From DAINPP01 sp963667315 (GTDB taxonomy: Bacteria; Thermotogota; Thermotogae; MWEM01), in contig OY763325.1 of assembly GCA_963667315.1 (NCBI GenBank), forward strand, positions 2,108,001-2,172,000: a DNA stretch of 64,000 nucleotides, read 5' to 3'. Positions 17,171 through 26,145 of the stretch are shown piece by piece. Both the position numbers and the translations under genes were made by a program. Numbering within the stretch: the first letter of the stretch is position 1; each line of letters opens with the position of its first letter. The notes under the pieces were generated by a model that worked only from the letters and a program-made list of their open reading frames with translations, had not been told where the DNA came from and did no database searches.

Positions 17171-18739
17171 TTATTCATTTAACCATGCCTTAAGAACCAA
17201 AGCCAGTTCTTCCGGTTTTTCTTCCACTGTCCTGTACAGCATCTCAAGCAGATTGACAAGTTCCTGTTCTTCGCTGCTGAGTTCTTCGGACTCAATCGTC
17301 TGCTGCACTTCATTCTCAAACGCCATTCGCTTCTCGATGATTTCCTGACGCTTTTTGCGTTTCTTGACACGGGACGTCATCAGATAGATCAAAAGCATCA
17401 TCGAGATCGCCAGCAATGTTACACCAACGACAAGTTGTATGAATTTCTGCTGATTCTCAAGCAGTTTCATCTGACTCTCCATCTCATACTCCGCAGACCT
17501 GTCGAATGGGAGAAAGGCCACTTCAACATTTGTAATCGTCGCATCAATCGAATTGGCGACCAGGGATTTAATCGTATCCGTTGTTACCCCTGTGGCAGCC
17601 TGAGCTTCGATAGCGAGAGAATCAATCATAACGGTGATATTTTTATCCAGAATTTCCCCCTGATTGTTCTGAAGGATCTTCTGATAAGCCTCGTTGACGT
17701 TGTAATTCGTCGTCGTCTTGTCCCTTTCATAAGTCGGATCGTTTTCCGTGTCTGTCGATTCATACGTCGGCGGGATATTGGCATCCGTTCCGACTACCTG
17801 TCCGGTCGTTCCTGTACGGCTCTTTTCGGATTCCGTCTGCTCACTGACCACAATACCGGTCGTCCTGAGAACTGGAGAATACTCCGTTGATTCCCTTTCA
17901 ATCGTTTCCCAGTTCAAGAGAATTTCAGCCATGACAACTACCCGTCCAAGTCCAAATACCTTTTCGAGACTGGTTCGGACCTTATTTGTATAATATTCTT
18001 CCGTCTTTTCCTGCAGCTCCATCTTGGAGGAAGCGGACCCCACATCCTCTTCATCGACAACCGCATCACTCAATATCCTTGAATTATTGTCCACAACGCG
18101 AACTTCAGAATAGTCAAGGCCTTCCACGGCACCGGATACAAGTTGCATGATCGCTTTAACGTTATTAGAGTTCAGATTCGCTCCCGGACTCAAAACGAGC
18201 AAAACGGAGGCCTTCGGTTTGCTTTCCTCTCCCCTTGCATAATATGTAAATTTCGGTATGGTGAGATTGACTTGAGCGTATTCCACCCCGTCAATGGACA
18301 TAATCGTTCTTTCCAGTTCACCCTTAAGTGCGATCTGATACCTGACCTGCTTATCAAAACTGGTTGCACCAAGCGGCTGATTTTCCATTATTTCAAATCC
18401 CTGCGTTGTACTTCCGATAACACCGGAGCTGACGTATTTCATCCTGAGTCCTTCGGGATTATACGCCGCCGGAACGTATATGGCTCCTGCCGTTCCCGAT
18501 CTGTACGGTATACCATCTTCTTCCAGCCGCTGAACTACATTACCGGCTTCAGCATCGGTCAAACCCCTGACAAGAAGTGTATAGTTGGGATTTACAGCGA
18601 CAGATACGGTAAGGACCAGCGCAAAAACAACCGCTGCTATCGTACCGATAAACATGATTTTCTGTGCCTGTGAAAATTTCTTCCAGTAATTTTCAGGAAA
18701 GGATTTTATCCAATCAACTATTTTATTAAAAAAATCCAT
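17171..18739 (-). CDS. fliF: Flagellar MS-ring protein FliF
   Basis: Inner-membrane ring that nucleates the flagellar basal body. Two membrane segments: residues about 28-50 (IMFIGTIAAVVFALVLTVSV) and about 440-460 (LVVGVTLLAISMMLLIYLM). Between them is the secretin-like periplasmic part with NPNYTLLVRGL and VEYAQVNLTIP. The acidic C-terminus (LVNLLEMLYRTVEEKPEELALVLKAWL) is the FliG-binding tail. 522 residues, normal. No fliG or other flagellar gene is adjacent; the neighbours are rsfS and lepA. Confidence 0.94.
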   Translation of the reverse strand: MDFFNKIVDWIKSFPENYWKKFSQAQKIMFIGTIAAVVFALVLTVSVAVNPNYTLLVRGLTDAEAGNVVQRLEEDGIPYRSGTAGAIYVPAAYNPEGLRMKYVSSGVIGSTTQGFEIMENQPLGATSFDKQVRYQIALKGELERTIMSIDGVEYAQVNLTIPKFTYYARGEESKPKASVLLVLSPGANLNSNNVKAIMQLVSGAVEGLDYSEVRVVDNNSRILSDAVVDEEDVGSASSKMELQEKTEEYYTNKVRTSLEKVFGLGRVVVMAEILLNWETIERESTEYSPVLRTTGIVVSEQTESEKSRTGTTGQVVGTDANIPPTYESTDTENDPTYERDKTTTNYNVNEAYQKILQNNQGEILDKNITVMIDSLAIEAQAATGVTTDTIKSLVANSIDATITNVEVAFLPFDRSAEYEMESQMKLLENQQKFIQLVVGVTLLAISMMLLIYLMTSRVKKRKKRQEIIEKRMAFENEVQQTIESEELSSEEQELVNLLEMLYRTVEEKPEELALVLKAWLNE

Positions 18740-18773
18740 CAAAATGCCCCCTACGGCAGATCCAAGCTAAAAA

Positions 18774-19121
18774 TTAATTCAGACTGATCCTTTCTGTTTC
18801 TCTCCACAGATCATCAAGAGCATAAAACTTTCTACCTTTTTTACTGAACACATGCACAACAAACTCACCGGTATCGACGATCATCCAGTCTCCGGCTTTC
18901 TGCCTGTCTGCGTAAATTATCTTCATTTCATTTTCCTTCGCACAATCCAAAACATTTACGACCAGTGCCTTCATGTGCACATCAGAATTTGCCGTACATA
19001 TAATAAAATAATCGGTAAGAAGATTTGTATCTGACATATTGAGAACTACAATTTCTTCCGCTTCTTTCTCTCTTAGCGAATCCACAAGCGCTTCAAGATT
19101 CTTTCTTTCATCGTTTTTCAG
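18774..19121 (-). CDS. rsfS: Ribosomal silencing factor RsfS
   Basis: Binds ribosomal protein uL14 and blocks subunit joining in starvation. EEIVVLNM, LLTDYFIICTANSD, DWMIVDTGEFVVHVFS and the C-terminal YALDDLW are family motifs. The GTG at 19085 would cut off the N-terminal helix that precedes AEEIVVL in relatives, and lacks a ribosome binding site. A CTG at 19119-19121 lies five bases behind GGAGGGG and restores the helix (115 residues), so a CTG start is proposed. Upstream of fliF. Confidence 0.88.
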   Translation of the reverse strand: MKNDERKNLEALVDSLREKEAEEIVVLNMSDTNLLTDYFIICTANSDVHMKALVVNVLDCAKENEMKIIYADRQKAGDWMIVDTGEFVVHVFSKKGRKFYALDDLWRETERISLN

Positions 19122-19152
19122 TTTTACCCCTCCATATCAGTTTACAACTTAG

Positions 19153-19161
19153 ATTATATCA
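19153..19161 (-). promoter_or_regulatory. Extended -10 promoter of rsfS-fliF-lepA operon
   Basis: TGATATAAT on the minus strand, about 35 bases before the rsfS start. The -35 region is poorly conserved, as expected for an extended -10 promoter. Confidence 0.5.
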
Positions 19162-19315
19162 TAACAATGATACAATATCACGATTGTTACGGTTCTAAAA
19201 AAAGACTATTTTTGATAATAGGCCTGATAGTAACGCTTTACAAACTCCCTCTTGGAAGGTGGCTTTTACCCTTTTTTATAAAAAACCTTCAACTTCACAT
19301 CCATTACATAAACCC

Positions 19316-20722
19316 TCAAGCAAAAGGATAAATCCCCTCAAAGCCTTCATTATCCTCAAGAAGATTTCTATCAATTCGAATATCCCCAAAATATCTGTTT
19401 TTAAGGAATTTAGAGGCTACATCGGGAAAAAGCGCGAGACTGAGAAGATCCTCATCGCATACCGCCAGGTGCCCTGACTCTTCACGAATTCTGTCCATCA
19501 TCGGTTCAAGATAGTCGGCCGGTCTTTTATCAATACATTTCTCATCTCCGAGCGTCGCCTTTACAAGTGCTTCATTCATCGGTGCAGGCGGGCGGCCATA
19601 AAAACCTTTCATATAAGCCTTCACTTCTCTTGTGATCTTTTTGTAACGTTCACCCAGTAAAACATTCATAACAGATTGAACGCCAACCATCTGGCTCGTC
19701 GGTGTGACAAGCGGCGGATATCCGAGATCCTTTCTGACAACGGGAATCTCATCCAGAACATCTTTCAGTTTGTCAAGCGCCTTTTGTTCTCTGAGCTGAT
19801 TGATAAGGTTCGATAACATCCCGCCCGGTACCTGCGATGACAGGACGCGGATATTGATATGTTTGATATTGGCATCAACGGCCGCATGCTTTTCCCTTAT
19901 CGTCTCAAAATAATCCGCTATGGGCGTGAACAGTGAATCATCCAGGTGTACATCGAGATCCTTGTATTCTTTAAAAGACTGGTACATCGCTTCAACAGGC
20001 GGCTGACTGGAAGCCCCTGAAAGTGGTGCCGTTGCCGTATCGAAGATATCTGCTCCCGCTTCAAGCGCACCAAGATAGGCGAGTTGTCCCGTTCCGACGG
20101 TACAATGCGTATGCATCTCAATCTTGATATCGTTGTCCCTCTTTATAGACTGAACCAGTTCCTTTGCCGTAACAGGGGTCAATAAGCCCGCCATGTCCTT
20201 AATACACAGCGAATCAATCCCCAAATCAACCAGCGATTTGACAAGCCTGGCATAATATTCCGGTGTATGAACCGGGCTGATGGTATATGACAAAGCAGCC
20301 TGAGCATGCGCTCCGTATTTCTTGGTATATTTGATCGCCTTTTCAAGATTCCTGACATCGTTCAAGGCATCAAATATTCTGATAATATCGATCCCGTTCT
20401 CGATTGCCTTTTTCACAAAGAGTTCCAGTACATCATCCGGATAATGCTTATACCCGAGGATGTTCTGCCCCCTGAGTAACATCTGAAGCTTCGTTTTCTT
20501 AATATTTTTCCTGATAATTCTCAGTCTTTCCCATGGATCTTCGTTTAAAAACCTGAGACAGGCATCAAACGTGGCACCGCCCCAAACTTCAAGCGCCCTG
20601 TATCCCACGTTGTCTATTTTTTCAAGGATTGGCAACATCTCTTCCGTCGTCATTCTTGTTGCAATCGTTGACTGATGTGCATCTCTCAGTGTCGTGTCAA
20701 CAAATTCAATTTTTCTCTTCAT
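19316..20722 (-). CDS. Pyruvate carboxylase subunit B / oxaloacetate decarboxylase alpha (carboxyltransferase domain only)
   Basis: Carboxyltransferase using biotin-bound CO2. FVDTTLRDAHQS at the N-terminus, LEVWGGATFD, LCIKDMAGLL with the carbamylated Lys, and MHTHCTVG metal-binding His pair are all present. It ends at 468 residues with no biotinyl domain (no AMKM motif). The biotin carrier must be a separate protein not in this window. It could belong to pyruvate carboxylase or to a sodium-pumping decarboxylase. Downstream of acylphosphatase. Confidence 0.88.
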   Translation of the reverse strand: MKRKIEFVDTTLRDAHQSTIATRMTTEEMLPILEKIDNVGYRALEVWGGATFDACLRFLNEDPWERLRIIRKNIKKTKLQMLLRGQNILGYKHYPDDVLELFVKKAIENGIDIIRIFDALNDVRNLEKAIKYTKKYGAHAQAALSYTISPVHTPEYYARLVKSLVDLGIDSLCIKDMAGLLTPVTAKELVQSIKRDNDIKIEMHTHCTVGTGQLAYLGALEAGADIFDTATAPLSGASSQPPVEAMYQSFKEYKDLDVHLDDSLFTPIADYFETIREKHAAVDANIKHINIRVLSSQVPGGMLSNLINQLREQKALDKLKDVLDEIPVVRKDLGYPPLVTPTSQMVGVQSVMNVLLGERYKKITREVKAYMKGFYGRPPAPMNEALVKATLGDEKCIDKRPADYLEPMMDRIREESGHLAVCDEDLLSLALFPDVASKFLKNRYFGDIRIDRNLLEDNEGFEGIYPFA

Positions 20723-20740
20723 CAAGTCATCTCCCCGTAC

Positions 20741-21010
20741 TTATTTTATACAAAAATCAGAATATTCACATTCCATATCTTCATTAACAAGTCTCAATTC
20801 ATCTACCCTTGCAAAAGAAGGCCCCCGCCGTAATCTATTTTCAAATTCATGAATTCTGCTTTCATCACTCGGCTGTGCCAGCACTTCCACTGAACCATCA
20901 TAAAGATTTTTAACATAACCTCTAATCCCAAGCGCCATCGCCGTCCGCCATGTAAAATTTCTGAAGCCGACTCCCTGAACCCGTCCTATGACCTTGTACA
21001 ACCGTGTCAT
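20741..21010 (-). CDS. acyP: Acylphosphatase
   Basis: Small enzyme that hydrolyses acyl phosphates such as acetyl phosphate. 89 residues. The phosphate loop GRVQGVGFRNFTW (catalytic Arg) and GYVKNLYDGSVEV (catalytic Asn) are intact. An ATG at 21028 overlaps the upstream gene, but the ATG at 21010 lies six bases after GAGGAGTGAT, so I chose it. Translationally linked to the regulator gene upstream. Confidence 0.92.
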   Translation of the reverse strand: MTRLYKVIGRVQGVGFRNFTWRTAMALGIRGYVKNLYDGSVEVLAQPSDESRIHEFENRLRRGPSFARVDELRLVNEDMECEYSDFCIK

Positions 21011-21014
21011 CAAA

Positions 21015-22208
21015 TCACTCCTCATCACTGTTTGAATACAGCTTGAGCTTTTTACTGAGAGACTTGTACGAAATCCCCAGCAGAGAAGCCGCCTTCTTAC
21101 GATTGTTCTGGGTCAATTCCATCACCTTTTTCACCAGAATCTCCTCGGTCGTCATCTTCAACTGACTCTGGAAAACATTGAGATCCGGTAACTGCTCTTC
21201 TTCCTCTATATATTCTACACCATTTAAAAAACCTTCAAGGGCTTTTAACGGTCCATTAAGACAGTACAGCTGCGTAAAATCACGCAGCTCCGAATAATTA
21301 GCCGGCCAACTGTAATTTTTACATAGCTCTATTGTCTTTTTAGTTGGAAATGACAGTTTCAGATTATGCTCCTGTGAGATCTGAGAGATCAGTGAAGACA
21401 GAATAAAAGGAATATCCTCTTTTCTTGTCCTGATCGGTGGTATTTCAACCGTTTCATACAGATCAAAAACACTCTTGACACGCTCACGATTTTCTTTAGC
21501 ACAAGACGCAATCACGGGGAAATCGGCATGCAGATTGATAAATGAATACAGATAAATCAAATCATCCTTCTCAAGGGTATCAATATGACTGATAAACAGC
21601 ATCTGATGCGGATACATCAGAAAACCCCCTTTTATATGATCTCCCTCAAGGAATATCCTGAGAGATTCTTTCTTCAACAGACGGCAGTCTATCTCCTCAA
21701 TCTCACATTCCGGGTAGAGAAAGCGGGCATAATGGAAGGGCTCAGATCCCCGTTCGGATACAAATAAAAGCCCAACCGGACTGCTTCGCAACATCTTAAA
21801 CCTTCTGAGAAAAGCCTTTATAACATCACCGGCAAAGACGGGTTCCCGATAAACTGAAAAGGTGTTAAATTGTTTTTTATAGTCATCATTTTGAACAAGG
21901 ATACTTAAAACGGATACAAGATTATTCACAAGGGTGTTCTTGTCCGAAAAGACGATCACATCATCTCGGTGAATGCGGGGTGAATAAAAACTCGAAGGCA
22001 CAAAAAAGAGTCTGCAGAATGAAAATTCTTTTTTCAGACTCTCTATGGAAGTTGTTTTATCAAAAGAATGTTCTGAAAGCACCGCCACATCCCAGGGTTC
22101 AGAAAATTTGTCATCTTCCGGGGAAGAAATCAAAATCTTTTTTCTGAAACGGGATAAATAATGTTCAATTTCATCATTAAAATAATCATCCAAATATAAC
22201 TTTAGCAA
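21015..22208 (-). CDS. Degenerate NtrC-like AAA+ regulator with Fis-type DNA-binding domain
   Basis: 397 residues. The N-terminal part resembles a receiver-like or divergent sensor region. The middle has the shape of an NtrC AAA+ module: the PPIRTRKEDIPFIL sensor/arginine region and YSWPANYSELRDF match PLRxRxEDI and WPGNVRELxN. The Walker A site is lost (VSERGSEPFHYARF in place of GESGTGKE) and I see no GAFTGA loop. It ends in a Fis-type helix-turn-helix (NRKKAASLLGISYKSLSKKL). So it probably binds DNA but cannot drive sigma-54. TTG start behind AGGTGAT. Confidence 0.78.
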   Translation of the reverse strand: MLKLYLDDYFNDEIEHYLSRFRKKILISSPEDDKFSEPWDVAVLSEHSFDKTTSIESLKKEFSFCRLFFVPSSFYSPRIHRDDVIVFSDKNTLVNNLVSVLSILVQNDDYKKQFNTFSVYREPVFAGDVIKAFLRRFKMLRSSPVGLLFVSERGSEPFHYARFLYPECEIEEIDCRLLKKESLRIFLEGDHIKGGFLMYPHQMLFISHIDTLEKDDLIYLYSFINLHADFPVIASCAKENRERVKSVFDLYETVEIPPIRTRKEDIPFILSSLISQISQEHNLKLSFPTKKTIELCKNYSWPANYSELRDFTQLYCLNGPLKALEGFLNGVEYIEEEEQLPDLNVFQSQLKMTTEEILVKKVMELTQNNRKKAASLLGISYKSLSKKLKLYSNSDEE

Positions 22209-22647
22209 AAAAACATCACCTGTAGTCCTATTAAAATCCCCTCCTGAAAAACAACCTCTTTAGAATCTTCGTAAACGAACGAAATGGCTTTCTCCCTGTT
22301 GTTTTTTTCTGAAAAGAAACAACAGGACATACCCTATACAGCGGGCGGAAGATATTTAATCTTTCTTTCAGAAAGCCTTAGGAGTTTCAGTGAAACGCCA
22401 TCCGCCCCTGCAGGTTCGATTTCCCATTCACTTAATAAGTTCTTTCCGAAGGGCCTAACTTCCTTTGTCTGTAGGGGCAATTCAAGAATTGCCCTTTCAA
22501 AACGCTTTGAATCCAGTACTTCCATTTCCCGCTATTAAACTTCCCATTATAAAAAAGGTTCTATACTATCAGCACATCATGCGGATGAACAACATCAGAT
22601 TCATTAGACAACAGGACGGACACAGCGATCCGTCCCCACAAAACTAT
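22209..22647. other. Intergenic region with inverted repeats, no clear gene
   Basis: About 440 bases between carbamate kinase and the NtrC-like gene. It holds three inverted repeats: CCTGTTGTTT/AAACAACAGG at 22295-22326, GGGCAATTC/GAATTGCCC near 22476-22495, and GGACGGA/TCCGTCC near 22614-22638. Short frames exist on both strands (22284-22538 plus, 22334-22525 minus), but neither has a credible ribosome binding site or family. I consider it noncoding, perhaps a decayed insertion. Confidence 0.5.
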
Positions 22648-23595
22648 TTATCCCTTATAAATATAAGTCCCCGTCTTACCGTCAAGGGCTTCATTCAACT
22701 TTTCCATCGAAGTGATCAGGCATTTCTTACCGGATTCCTTGACAAACTGAACGGCAGCCTCAATCTTGGGCCCCATGCTTCCCTTCGGGAACTGACCCTC
22801 TGCGAGATACTTTTCAGCTTCTTCTATGGTCATCTTTGCAAGGCTCTCTTCATTTTCCTTGCCGAAGTTCACACAAACCTGGTCTACCCCTGTGAGAATA
22901 ATGAGTTCATCAGCTTCAATCTCAAGGGCTAGCAAAGCAGATGCCCTGTCCTTGTCAATAACGGCTTCCACACCGAAAAGTTCTCCATTGTCCTCTCTTC
23001 TGACCGGAATACCGCCACCACCTGCGGCAACAAGCACCATGTCTTTTTCGATTAAATCTGCGATAACATCTTTTTCCACGATATCAAGCGGTTTTGGTGA
23101 AGGAACCACTCTTCTCCACCCTCTACCGGAATCCTCAACAAAATCCCATCCCTTTTCTTCTGCAAGTGCCTTTCCATCTGCTTCACTGTAGAATGGTCCG
23201 ACCGGCTTTGTGGGTTCTTTGAAAGCGGGATCTTCAGGATCAACAACAACCTGTGTGACGATTGAAGAAACCGTCTTGGCGCATCCCTTCTTGATCAATT
23301 CATTTCTCAATGTCTGGGCAATAAAAAAGCCGAGACTCCCCTGTGTCTGTGCAACATTTACATCAAGTGGAAAAGTTGGTATCTTATCCTTCGCCATATC
23401 CTGCTGAATCAGGATATTTCCAACCTGTGGTCCGTTACCGTGTGTGATGATCAACGAGTAATCCTTCAGGATCATGTCGGAAAGAAAATCCATCGTATGC
23501 GCGATGTTCTTTCTCATATTTTCTGCAGTTGCCTTTTCTCCCGGCTTGTTTACGGCATTTCCGCCTATAGCAAGCACTGTTCTCTTTTTACCCAT
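22648..23595 (-). CDS. arcC: Carbamate kinase
   Basis: Transfers phosphate between carbamoyl phosphate and ADP, giving ATP in arginine or purine-derived carbamoyl phosphate breakdown. 315 residues. Family segments: LAIGGNAVNKPGE, THGNGPQVGNILIQQ, VVASPKP-type PSPKPLDIVE, AAGGGGIPVR and VIDKDRASALLA. No arcA or arcB nearby, so it is an orphan here. ATG behind GGGAGGAAC. Preceded by a leader of about 125 bases with two hairpins. Confidence 0.95.
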   Translation of the reverse strand: MGKKRTVLAIGGNAVNKPGEKATAENMRKNIAHTMDFLSDMILKDYSLIITHGNGPQVGNILIQQDMAKDKIPTFPLDVNVAQTQGSLGFFIAQTLRNELIKKGCAKTVSSIVTQVVVDPEDPAFKEPTKPVGPFYSEADGKALAEEKGWDFVEDSGRGWRRVVPSPKPLDIVEKDVIADLIEKDMVLVAAGGGGIPVRREDNGELFGVEAVIDKDRASALLALEIEADELIILTGVDQVCVNFGKENEESLAKMTIEEAEKYLAEGQFPKGSMGPKIEAAVQFVKESGKKCLITSMEKLNEALDGKTGTYIYKG

Positions 23596-23660
23596 CTGTG
23601 TTCCTCCCGTAGTGTTTAAAATAAAAAATCGTTATAAAATCTGTAAACCAACCCCATGAC

Positions 23661-23675
23661 CCTAAATTGTTTAGG
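23661..23675 (-). promoter_or_regulatory. Leader hairpin 1 of arcC
   Basis: CCTAAA/TTTAGG perfect 6 bp palindrome with a three-base loop, in the arcC 5' untranslated region. No T-run follows, so it is not a terminator. Confidence 0.45.
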
Positions 23676-23687
23676 ATTTAATAAACA

Positions 23688-23706
23688 GTGGGAAGTCTGC
23701 TTCCAC
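23688..23706 (-). promoter_or_regulatory. Leader hairpin 2 of arcC
   Basis: GTGGAAG pairs with CTTCCCAC with one bulged base, loop of about four. It lies 13 bases from hairpin 1 in the same leader. Confidence 0.4.
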
Positions 23707-23727
23707 TTTTTGCTTTCATGGGAGTTA

Positions 23728-23756
23728 ATTATACCTTTTTTTATTGGAAAAGTAAA
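23728..23756 (-). promoter_or_regulatory. Promoter of arcC
   Basis: Minus strand -35 TTTACT (23751-23756), exact 17-base spacer, -10 TATAAT (23728-23733). It implies a leader of roughly 125 bases before the arcC ATG. Confidence 0.65.
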
Positions 23757-23865
23757 CCGGATAAAAGCTGAAAAGCATATCAAACAGAGATGAAACAGAC
23801 AAACCTTTGTAGGATCAGTATCTTCAGACCACACATCGTGTAAAACTCAAAACATTTCCTCACGA

Positions 23866-23896
23866 TAAAAGAGAAGGGCACAATAGTTTGCGCCCC
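23866..23896 (-). terminator. Terminator after FN3 lipoprotein gene
   Basis: GGGCGCAA pairs with TTGTGCCC (one G-T pair), loop of four, then TTCTCTTTT on the minus strand, 60 bases downstream of the 23956-26145 gene. Confidence 0.7.
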
Positions 23897-23955
23897 AAAA
23901 AGATCATGAAATATATATACATTCCAGATTTCATTCCAATTTATGTAATCAAAAG

Positions 23956-26145
23956 TCAATGAACCTCTATGTTGTACCACTGACCGGAGAATAAAAATTT
24001 CAGACGATCAACCTGCTCAATCAATTTCCTGAGTGTTATGGATTTTACAGCCTCTTCCTGAATAAGCGCATCGATAACTGAAATATCTTCATATCTCCCC
24101 ACGAGAAGATTTGTTCCGATCTCCGGTCCAACTGCCCTCAATTCAAGCGGAAAGAAGATATCCTGATGTGCTGCAAAAGTTACCCTTAATGCCTGAAACA
24201 GATCACTCACTGACGTGCTGTCATAGTATTCCGAATTGAACGTAACAGAACCCCAGTTGGTGGTCTCGGAAAATGAAGTAGCCGAAACAAAGGGGGTATT
24301 TCTCACATAGCTGATCATCTCTCTCGCGGCTTCATCCGCCTGATTGGCATTGAAAACCGTGCTGAAAGTCCAGATTGGACCATAAAAGGATTTAGAACCA
24401 TTTTTCGCCACAACCTGCCAATAGTATTTTTTACCGTTTGTAACACTTATCGTATAGGATTCCGAAGAAGTGTTTGCATAAAGTGGGGGGGATGTTGTTT
24501 CTCCGAAATATAGATCGTATGCATTTGCATTCGCCCCATCCCAACTGAGGGTAACACTTCCTTCCAATCCCTGCGAATTGTTTACCGGTGACAGATTTTC
24601 AACCGCAGGATCATCAACCGCCGGAGCACTCTCCGTTCTGAAACGCCATACATCACCTGTCGTAACTGATTTACCATCATTCACATCGACTCTCCAGTAA
24701 TAATTTCTCCCATATCCCAGATCATTTAATTCATAATAATTTGTCGTCAGATCACTTCCATTCAAAATGAGAGAAAGCGATGAAGAACCGACATACACAT
24801 TATACGTCAAAGGGTCATTATCGTTATCTTTACCCGTCCAGCCGAGGGTTATATTTGTAGAAACGGATTGCGTATCGTATCTCGGATACGGGTTAAAGGC
24901 CTTTTCCGGTGGATAATTTCCCGCGCGTTTTGTTGTGAAGGTATTTACGGGTCCAAAAACACTTTGAGAACCGTTTAGTGCTTCAATTTTCCAATAATAG
25001 GTCGTTTCCTGATTTAAACCTGAATAATTCAGATAATCCGTCTGCACATCACTCTGATAAAGTGGGGGATTAGTTGACGTCCCCAGATAAACGTTAAATA
25101 AGACGTTGTCAAGATTCCCGGAATAACGCCATTCAAGGCTCCCCTCTGATGGGATGTAATTTGCATTATCTACCGGGAGAATATTCGATACTTCAGCCCC
25201 CGTATTGGGTGTTGTAAAAGACCAGACTTCGCTCTCACAACTTCCCCCATTATCATAATCCGCCATAACTTTCCAGTAATAGCGGGTGTCTAAATTCATA
25301 TCTGCCAGAGTATATGATTGCGTCTCCAGATCTTCACCGACATAAACGAGGTTTGTAGCGGTAGAACCGAGTAAAAGATCAAATATCACCTCTTCATTCT
25401 GACTTTTCAGAACATCCCATGAAAATGATACTGAGTCACCTGGCAAAACAGATTGGAAAACAGGTGTGATCAATTCCGGCGCACGTGGTGTTTGAGTTGT
25501 TTTGAACTCCCACACATCAGAAACAAGGACTTCATCTGAAAGATGTGTATCTACTCGCCAGAAATACGATTTATTGGATTCAAACACATCTGACGGAATA
25601 TAGTTCATCACATCAGTAACAGTTGCCACTGCCGAAAGGGTTGAAACAGAATCTCCCATGTAGACAACATAGTCTACATTCGTTTCCCCACCCGGGAAGC
25701 CCTGCCATTGAAGCTGAGCATCAAGTGCCGTATCATCCGCTTCATCTAACGGCAATACACATTCAGCGTTCTTTTTCTGAACGGCAGAAGTCCTGAAGGT
25801 ATAAACCGCACTCTTTTTCAATCTGCCATAATCACTTTCCGCCTCTATTGCCCAATAATAATCTGTTCCCTGCTTAAGAGAAGGTACAACATATGATAAG
25901 CCCGCAAAGCCTTCCTCGAATAAAGGCGGGTTAACGTTTTCACCAAAATAAATATTGTAAGTGTATGAATTACCATCTTCTGTAATGCTCCACGAGAGTG
26001 TGACACTGTCCGTATCGATTACAACGTTGTTCAACGGTCCATTTAAGATCACACTCATCAATACCGTCTGAATATCACAGGCACTCATCAATAACATAAA
26101 GAGTATCAGTATAATAAAAACAAATTTACTTCTCAAATTCATCAC
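23956..26145 (-). CDS. FN3-repeat surface lipoprotein with shared C-terminal domain
   Basis: 729 residues. The signal peptide ends in the lipobox LMSAC (Cys 23), so the protein is lipid-anchored. Six fibronectin-type-III-like repeats follow (about 35-118, 125-218, 220-313, 318-405, 415-507, 518-595). Each has a NVYxG or DLxFGET-type strand and a YYWxVxA...WxFxT ending. Residues about 600-729 form a separate domain resembling the C-termini of the two giant lipoproteins upstream (TSVSDLFQALR, DIFFPLEL, GRYEDISVIDAL). Probably adhesion or cell-surface architecture; no enzyme motif seen. Last of four lipoprotein genes. Confidence 0.82.
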   Translation of the reverse strand: MMNLRSKFVFIILILFMLLMSACDIQTVLMSVILNGPLNNVVIDTDSVTLSWSITEDGNSYTYNIYFGENVNPPLFEEGFAGLSYVVPSLKQGTDYYWAIEAESDYGRLKKSAVYTFRTSAVQKKNAECVLPLDEADDTALDAQLQWQGFPGGETNVDYVVYMGDSVSTLSAVATVTDVMNYIPSDVFESNKSYFWRVDTHLSDEVLVSDVWEFKTTQTPRAPELITPVFQSVLPGDSVSFSWDVLKSQNEEVIFDLLLGSTATNLVYVGEDLETQSYTLADMNLDTRYYWKVMADYDNGGSCESEVWSFTTPNTGAEVSNILPVDNANYIPSEGSLEWRYSGNLDNVLFNVYLGTSTNPPLYQSDVQTDYLNYSGLNQETTYYWKIEALNGSQSVFGPVNTFTTKRAGNYPPEKAFNPYPRYDTQSVSTNITLGWTGKDNDNDPLTYNVYVGSSSLSLILNGSDLTTNYYELNDLGYGRNYYWRVDVNDGKSVTTGDVWRFRTESAPAVDDPAVENLSPVNNSQGLEGSVTLSWDGANANAYDLYFGETTSPPLYANTSSESYTISVTNGKKYYWQVVAKNGSKSFYGPIWTFSTVFNANQADEAAREMISYVRNTPFVSATSFSETTNWGSVTFNSEYYDSTSVSDLFQALRVTFAAHQDIFFPLELRAVGPEIGTNLLVGRYEDISVIDALIQEEAVKSITLRKLIEQVDRLKFLFSGQWYNIEVH

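Noticed and set aside
22400..22430. GGTTCGATTTCCC resembling a tRNA T-loop
   Set aside because: No matching T-stem, anticodon arm or acceptor stem around it.
22284..22538. Overlapping short frames on both strands between arcC and the NtrC-like gene
   Set aside because: No ribosome binding site, no recognisable family, and the region is full of inverted repeats; more likely noncoding or decayed.
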